Below the pieces are notes generated by a model. The model searched no databases, was not told where the DNA came from, and was given only the letters and a program-made list of their open reading frames with translations. From the NCBI GenBank assembly GCA_008080615.1, contig VIKJ01000024.1:1-10314 (forward strand): a stretch of DNA of 10,314 bases, read 5' to 3'. Position numbers and translations under genes: made by a program. The stretch is from Chitinophagaceae bacterium (GTDB lineage Bacteria; Bacteroidota; Bacteroidia; Chitinophagales; Chitinophagaceae). The stretch's first letter is position 1. Every line of letters begins with the position of its first letter. Shown piece after piece: positions 6,773-10,314 of this stretch.

Positions 6773-7749
6773 ACAGATAAGCCATATTTAGCAAGCATTT
6801 CCTTGCTTATCCTTTCTATAGATTTGTTTAGTGGCGTATAGCTAAATTCAGGGAATTGTGATAAGAACTTGCTATTATTAAAACTCACTTTAGCCTGAGC
6901 TGTTTTAGCTGTCTCTTTGGTAAGCAGCGGATCTTTATGTGTAAAGCGAGCTTTTATTGCTTCTAATCGCCAAACTATTTCTGCTAAAAATGGAGTAACT
7001 TTTTTATGCGGCATCTTTTTATTGAATGCTTTTGCAATTAAGTTAAATACCTCTCTATAAAAGGTATTATGGCCGCTAATGATGAATCGTTCGCCACTTA
7101 CAGGTGATTCCATAATTGTCATCATTGCATTCACCACATCTACTACATCTACAAAACCACTCATTCCCTGTGTATACCAAGGAAATTCATCATAGGCCGA
7201 TTTAAATATAGCAGATGAGCCACTATTCCAATCGCCTGCACCCAATATAATCACCGGGTTTACAACCGCTACATCAAGGCCTTCTCCCATTCCTCTCCAA
7301 ACCTCTAGTTCGGCCATGTATTTGGTTTTTCCATATTCACTATTACTTGTTTCGGGGGTCCAATTCATGGTTTCATCAATTGGCTTATCTTCTCTTATTC
7401 TTCCCAATGCAGCAACAGAACTTACAAAAACCAATTTTTTCACTGCCATTTCAATACAAGCATTCACCACATTTGCAGTACCCTCAATATTGGTTTTAAA
7501 GAGTTTTACTTTTTGTGCAGGATTAAATGAAACCGTTGCTGCACAATGGTATACCTGTTCTATATTTTGTAATGCATTTTCTAGTGATAGAATATCTAAA
7601 ATATCTCCCTTTACCCATTCAACTTTTTCTGTATTTGGTATGGATGGAATGGTGCTTCGATAGATTGCACGAACTTTTTTTCCAGTATTTACTAGTGCTT
7701 GTACTAAATGTGATCCTACCAATCCGGTAGCCCCAGTTACTAAAATCAT
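6769..7749 (-). CDS. NAD-dependent epimerase/dehydratase-family protein
   Basis: A 326-residue extended SDR, similar in layout to dihydroflavonol-4-reductase-like proteins. The Rossmann motif GATGLVG is at residues 6-12, the acidic D49 follows strand three (VKGDI), HCAATVSF is at 68-75, the catalytic Ser lies in VSSVAALG (109-116), and Y139 and K143 form YGKTK. NPVIILGAGDW and the FVDVVDVVNAM segment are typical of the family's substrate-side region. No signal peptide or membrane segment. The substrate is not predictable; reduction or epimerisation of a sugar nucleotide, or an aldehyde/ketone reductase role, are both possible. It is the last gene of the sco-fur operon, with its ATG overlapping the fur stop (ATGA), so it is probably translationally coupled. 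Its stop codon overlaps that of the lpxD-like gene, with no terminator between. Confidence 0.88.
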   Translation of the reverse strand: MILVTGATGLVGSHLVQALVNTGKKVRAIYRSTIPSIPNTEKVEWVKGDILDILSLENALQNIEQVYHCAATVSFNPAQKVKLFKTNIEGTANVVNACIEMAVKKLVFVSSVAALGRIREDKPIDETMNWTPETSNSEYGKTKYMAELEVWRGMGEGLDVAVVNPVIILGAGDWNSGSSAIFKSAYDEFPWYTQGMSGFVDVVDVVNAMMTIMESPVSGERFIISGHNTFYREVFNLIAKAFNKKMPHKKVTPFLAEIVWRLEAIKARFTHKDPLLTKETAKTAQAKVSFNNSKFLSQFPEFSYTPLNKSIERISKEMLAKYGLSV

Positions 7750-8165
7750 TGCTCACAATTATTACATGTTCCGCTTACTACCAGATCGGTTTGTGCGGCT
7801 TTGAAACCCTTTGGTAGCTTCACTTTTGGAACACTCACATGATCTAAGCAATAGGTTGTACTACAGGTGTCGCAAATAAAATGTACATGATCGTCATGAT
7901 GGTGCCCTGCTACACATTCGTCTTTACAAAGTGCATAAAGAATAGAATTATCGGCAGTAGGAATGGTATGGATAATTCCCTTTTCTACAAAAGTTTGAAG
8001 CGTTCTATAAATGGTAACTCGGTCAAATTCGGTACCGCTTTTATGTTCAATATCTGCATGTGCAAGTGCATTAGCCGATTGTAGAAAAAAAGATAGAATC
8101 TTTTTTCTAGAGTCTGTAATACTTAGCTGATGTTTTTTTAAAGTATCGGTAATGTTCAGTTGCAT
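7746..8165 (-). CDS. Fur-family metal-responsive transcriptional regulator
   Basis: A 139-residue Fur superfamily protein. The winged helix covers about residues 10-75 with recognition helix DRVTIYRTLQTF (48-59). The C-terminal dimer and metal domain carries two CxxC pairs, C98/C101 and C134/C137, which form the structural zinc site, and a His-rich stretch HHHDDHVH (88-95) expected to bind the regulatory metal. I cannot tell Zur, Fur and PerR types apart from the sequence; the abundant His and Cys and the nearby metal proteins favour a metal sensor. It starts 9 bases after the sco stop and ends in an ATGA overlap with the epimerase-like gene. The palindrome upstream of sco is a possible autoregulatory operator. 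Confidence 0.93.
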   Translation of the reverse strand: MQLNITDTLKKHQLSITDSRKKILSFFLQSANALAHADIEHKSGTEFDRVTIYRTLQTFVEKGIIHTIPTADNSILYALCKDECVAGHHHDDHVHFICDTCSTTYCLDHVSVPKVKLPKGFKAAQTDLVVSGTCNNCEQ

Positions 8166-8179
8166 AAGCCCTGCTTATG
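8163..8179 (-). promoter_or_regulatory. Small hairpin at the sco stop / fur start junction
   Basis: In the minus-strand mRNA, CATAAGC (8179-8173) pairs perfectly with GCTTATG (8169-8163) around an AGG loop. The sco stop TAA lies in the first arm, the fur ATG at the end of the second, and the loop plus the next G give AGGG at Shine-Dalgarno distance from the ATG. A ribosome finishing sco would open the stem, so this could couple fur translation to sco. The arms are visible; the role is inference. Confidence 0.4.
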
Positions 8180-8831
8180 GATTATTATTAAAAATACCAT
8201 TTACAAAATTACCAGCAGAAGATTTTTCTTTTAGTAAACTGCGAATGTCTTTTTTTAGTTTTTCAATCTCCTCTTTTTTTAACCCATCATAAATTTGCCC
8301 CCTTACTTTTCCATCTTTGTCTACTAGTGCAAAAAACTGTGTATGAATAAATTGATCTTCTAATTTCTCTACACTGTTTTTTGGATCATCCAACATATAA
8401 GCAGAGCGGGCCAATTGGTAAAGACTATCTTTTCTGCCAGTTACAAAAACCCATTTTTGATCATTTACTTTTAATGAGTCGGCATATCTTCTTAACAAGG
8501 GTACAGAATCTGTTTCTGGATTGCAGGTATGAGACAGGATCATGAAATTGGGCTCCGATTCAAAGGTTTCATAAATGCCCTTCATGTTTTTGTTCATTTT
8601 AGGGCAAATGCCTTTACAAGTAGTGAAAAAATATTCCACTACTGCTACCTTACCCAACATATCTCTATCTGTAAAAGGATGCCCGTTTTGATCGGTGAAC
8701 TTAAATGGCTTTACATAACTTATAACTGATAGTTTGGCTCTCCACATATCGGTACCCCTGAACAAGAAAAAATAAAATGCCAATACCAATATCAAAAAAA
8801 ATCCCAAATAACCCAATAGCTTTTTGCTCAT
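8175..8831 (-). CDS. Sco1/SenC/PrrC-family copper-binding thiol protein
   Basis: A 218-residue membrane-anchored protein of the thioredoxin-like Sco family. Sco proteins pass copper to the CuA site of cytochrome c oxidase or act as thiol-disulfide reductases. An N-terminal membrane segment (about residues 6-24, GYLGFFLILVLAFYFFLF) anchors it, with the domain outside the cytoplasm. The copper ligands are present: C72 and C76 in CKGICP and H163 in DQFIHTQFF. SHTCNPETD and LVDKDGKVRGQIYDG also match the family. I chose ATG 8831 (MSKKLLGYLG); an in-frame TTG at 8894 would add 21 residues before the anchor and would begin inside the intergenic palindrome. It leads the operon sco-fur-epimerase. No oxidase genes are in the window, so the copper client is unknown. 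Confidence 0.92.
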   Translation of the reverse strand: MSKKLLGYLGFFLILVLAFYFFLFRGTDMWRAKLSVISYVKPFKFTDQNGHPFTDRDMLGKVAVVEYFFTTCKGICPKMNKNMKGIYETFESEPNFMILSHTCNPETDSVPLLRRYADSLKVNDQKWVFVTGRKDSLYQLARSAYMLDDPKNSVEKLEDQFIHTQFFALVDKDGKVRGQIYDGLKKEEIEKLKKDIRSLLKEKSSAGNFVNGIFNNNP

Positions 8832-8850
8832 AAAAGGTGCATTAACAGCG

Positions 8851-8858
8851 TAAAGGTA
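8851..8858 (-). promoter_or_regulatory. Possible -7 box of the sco-fur operon
   Basis: On the minus strand TACCTTTA, one mismatch from TAnnTTTG, lies 20 bases before the sco ATG. A TTG inside the palindrome (8883-8881) stands 22 bases upstream, slightly longer than the usual spacing. A repressor on the palindrome would then cover this -33 region. The match is weak. Confidence 0.3.
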
Positions 8859-8876
8859 CAGCAGTTCTACAAATAT

Positions 8877-8907
8877 TTTGCAACATAGTTGCACTGTACT
8901 ACTTTTG
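8877..8907 (+). promoter_or_regulatory. Bacteroidota-type promoter of the MerC-family gene
   Basis: TTTG (8877-8880), exactly 19 bases, then TACTTTTG (8900-8907): both boxes match the TTTG / TAnnTTTG consensus perfectly. The expected start of transcription, about 8912-8915, coincides with the ATG at 8915, so the mRNA may be leaderless or nearly so. This is the clearest promoter in the window. Confidence 0.75.
8879..8893. promoter_or_regulatory. Palindromic operator candidate in the MerC/sco divergent promoter
   Basis: TGCAAC-ATA-GTTGCA is a perfect inverted repeat with 6-base arms and a 3-base centre. It sits between the -33 and -7 boxes of the MerC promoter and upstream of the sco start. 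A dimeric regulator bound here would block both promoters. The Fur-family protein of the same locus is the natural candidate, as its relatives bind short AT-rich dyads of this size, but no motif match is claimed. Confidence 0.5.
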
Positions 8908-8914
8908 CAGACGG

Positions 8915-9307
8915 ATGAGTTTAAAGATCAATTGGGACGCTTTAGGAATTACAGCTTCAGTAGCATGTGCTATTCACTGCGCTGTGCTGCCCTTATTTAT
9001 AAGCAGTTTGCCCTTATTTGGGGTTAATATCATAGAAAACCTACCCTTTGAGTATTTTATGATTGGCTTGGCTTTTACCGTAGGATTGTACTCTTTGTAC
9101 CATGGTTTTAAAAAGCATCATCATAGCTGGTTGCCATTGTTGTTTTTTGGAACGGGTATACTCATGCTATTGGTAAAAGTGAGTTTGCATGAATGGCGTT
9201 TTTGGCTATTGGTGCCCTCTGTTTTCTTTATTGTAATAGCCCATTTTCTTAACTTTAAGTTGTGCCGCAAACACAATCATGCACATAGCAACGATTGTAA
9301 TCACTAA
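8915..9307 (+). CDS. MerC-domain inner-membrane protein
   Basis: A 130-residue membrane protein of the MerC family. Four hydrophobic segments are visible at about residues 10-33, 46-63, 72-90 and 97-113. The first carries CAIHC (C18, H21, C22), the metal-binding signature of MerC transporters. The tail is rich in His and Cys (CRKHNHAHSNDCNH, 117-130), and KKHHH lies between segments two and three, so several sites can bind a soft or transition metal. MerC of mercury operons imports Hg(II), but there is no merA, merR, merT or merP here, and Bacteroidota chromosomes often carry such genes near Fur-type regulators. A role in uptake or handling of zinc, copper or another metal is more likely. It is divergent from sco-fur and shares their control region. 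Confidence 0.87.
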   Translation: MSLKINWDALGITASVACAIHCAVLPLFISSLPLFGVNIIENLPFEYFMIGLAFTVGLYSLYHGFKKHHHSWLPLLFFGTGILMLLVKVSLHEWRFWLLVPSVFFIVIAHFLNFKLCRKHNHAHSNDCNH

Positions 9308-9357
9308 TTACCCTTTGAATTTTCTTTAAACGGTTCTTATATACAGAAAAAAGATAC

Positions 9358-9386
9358 TAACTTGTATATGTAACATATCCAAGTTA
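9358..9386. repeat. Long inverted repeat abutting the FIST gene start
   Basis: Arms 9358-9370 (TAACTTGTATATG) and 9374-9386 (CATATCCAAGTTA) are reverse complements except for one position, around a TAA centre. The last base of the right arm is the A of the ATG at 9386. In DNA this could be an operator; in RNA a hairpin of 13 paired positions with one mismatch would hold the start codon. ATATACA at 9339-9345 can pair with TGTATAT (9363-9369) of the left arm, so an alternative fold that frees the start exists if the transcript begins upstream of 9339. Confidence 0.6.
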
Positions 9387-10314
9387 TGAAAACCGCTCAA
9401 ATACACTACTATAATCAGCAGTGGAATACCATAAATCAAAGTCCTTATTTTGAACCTTTAAAGGCTCAATTGGTACTAGTTTTTGGAGCCGGTGCTCTTA
9501 TTGTTCAACAATCTATATATGATCATATTAGGGTAGTTTATCCTAATGCCGATATTGTTTGTTGTTCAACTTCAGGTGAAATATTAAACGATCAGGTTTA
9601 TGATGATTCAGCCGTTGTAACGGCAATCCAGTTAGAAAAATCAACCATAAGATGCGTTGAATACCAAATTAATAAAGACGTAAATAGCTATGAAACTGGT
9701 AAATTATTGATTCAAGATCTAGAGTCTGATGAACTTAAATCAGTTTTGGTAATTACCGAGGGTTCATTTATCAATGGAAGTGAACTCGTAAGCGGAATGA
9801 ATGAGATGAATAAAAGAAATATCCCTATTACGGGAGGACTGGCAGGAGATGCTGCCAGATTTGCTAAAACACAGGTAGGCTTAAATGCTCCAGGAACCGA
9901 GGGCAAAACAGTAGGAATTGGCTTTTATGGTGATGCCATAGAAGTTGGACATAGTTCATTTGGTGGATGGGATGAATTTGGTAAAGAGCGGCTCATAACA
10001 AAGTCTAGTAAAAATATTTTATATGAAGTAGATGGTAAACTTGCTTTGGATTTGTATAAAGAGTACCTAGGTCCTTATGTAGATGAATTACCTGGTTCTG
10101 CCCTCTTATTTCCTATCAGTATGCGCTCTGATGATTCGGGTAAAAATTTGGTAAGGACTATATTGGCTATAGATGAAGAAAGCAAGTCGATGACTTTTGC
10201 AGGAAATATGCCCGAAGGGAGTAAAATTCGTTTGATGAAAGTGAATTTTGAAAAAATCATTGACGGATCCTCAATTGCTGCAAAAAAATCGATGGAAAAT
10301 GGGCAGAAGCCTAG
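9386..10314 (+). CDS. FIST-domain sensory protein (3' end cut by window)
   Basis: The frame is open from ATG 9386 to the window edge, giving 309 complete residues. FIST_N spans about residues 28-215 with CSTSGEI (60-66), ITGGLAGD (148-155) and GWDEFG (194-199), and FIST_C begins near 217 (GKLALDLYKEYLG) and includes FPISMR and GNMPEGSKIRLM. FIST proteins are cytosolic modules proposed to sense small ligands such as amino acids and usually work with histidine kinases or cyclic-di-GMP enzymes. FIST-only proteins are near 380-400 residues, so about 80 residues are probably missing, though a fused output domain is possible. It begins 78 bases after the MerC-family gene, and no terminator is seen between them. 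A long inverted repeat runs into its start codon. Confidence 0.88.
   Translation, partial: MKTAQIHYYNQQWNTINQSPYFEPLKAQLVLVFGAGALIVQQSIYDHIRVVYPNADIVCCSTSGEILNDQVYDDSAVVTAIQLEKSTIRCVEYQINKDVNSYETGKLLIQDLESDELKSVLVITEGSFINGSELVSGMNEMNKRNIPITGGLAGDAARFAKTQVGLNAPGTEGKTVGIGFYGDAIEVGHSSFGGWDEFGKERLITKSSKNILYEVDGKLALDLYKEYLGPYVDELPGSALLFPISMRSDDSGKNLVRTILAIDEESKSMTFAGNMPEGSKIRLMKVNFEKIIDGSSIAAKKSMENGQKP

Noticed and set aside
7316..8084. Several plus-strand ORFs of 67-115 codons
   Set aside because: They lie antisense to the epimerase-like and Fur genes and have no domain character.
8832..8894. Longer Sco protein from TTG 8894
   Set aside because: It would put 21 unusual residues before the membrane anchor and start within the regulatory palindrome.
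8915..9307. Mercury resistance locus
   Set aside because: A MerC-type protein alone is not enough: no MerR, MerA, MerT or MerP is present, and the partner regulator is Fur-family.
1..10314. Mobile element, CRISPR array, tRNA or defence system
   Set aside because: No terminal repeats with transposase, spaced direct repeats, cloverleaf structures or toxin/nuclease genes were seen.

Overview
The window looks like chromosomal DNA of a member of the Bacteroidota, probably Chitinophagaceae or a near relative. The DNA is AT-rich. Start codons lack clear Shine-Dalgarno sequences, and several intergenic gaps carry the Bacteroidota-type promoter (TTTG, about 19 bases, TAnnTTTG). The protein families also fit: a class II LysS, an LpxD-type acyltransferase, an HSDL2-like SDR, a secreted AbgB-like amidohydrolase, and Sco and MerC proteins next to a Fur-family regulator. 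The genus assignment is inference. There is no rRNA, tRNA, CRISPR array, transposase, integrase or phage gene.

Layout. Positions 1-825 (minus) hold the N-terminal part of a multi-PAS sensory protein that runs off the left edge. Divergent from it is a plus-strand run with short gaps: guanylate kinase (899-1474), an HSDL2-like short-chain dehydrogenase (1506-2333) and a secreted M20-family amidohydrolase (2363-3811). This run ends at a strong bidirectional terminator (3811-3845) shared with the convergent lysS (3846-5378, minus). A 449-base noncoding gap follows. Its lysS-proximal part has a promoter, a UUCG-type hairpin and a terminator-like hairpin, which suggests a small RNA or a lysS attenuator. 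The rest is AT-rich and leads into an LpxD-family acyltransferase (5828-6772, plus).

The lpxD-like gene collides with the end of a minus-strand operon read as Sco (8831-8175), Fur family (8165-7746), NAD-dependent epimerase-like protein (7749-6769). These genes are packed with a 9-base gap and then an ATGA overlap. Divergent from sco is a MerC-family membrane protein (8915-9307) with a near-ideal promoter. A perfect 15-base palindrome lies between that promoter's two boxes and is well placed to control both directions. A Fur-family sensor, a thiol/copper protein and a Cys/His membrane protein around one palindrome suggest a small metal-homeostasis locus; the metal cannot be told from sequence. 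The window closes with a FIST-domain sensory protein (from 9386, cut by the right edge) whose start codon abuts a long, nearly perfect inverted repeat.

Most genes are ordinary housekeeping or accessory genes. The parts that deserve a second look are regulatory: the lysS leader/small RNA, the palindrome of the MerC/Sco-Fur divergon, the hairpin at the FIST start and the small hairpin at the sco-fur junction. I did not find a clearly new multi-gene system.
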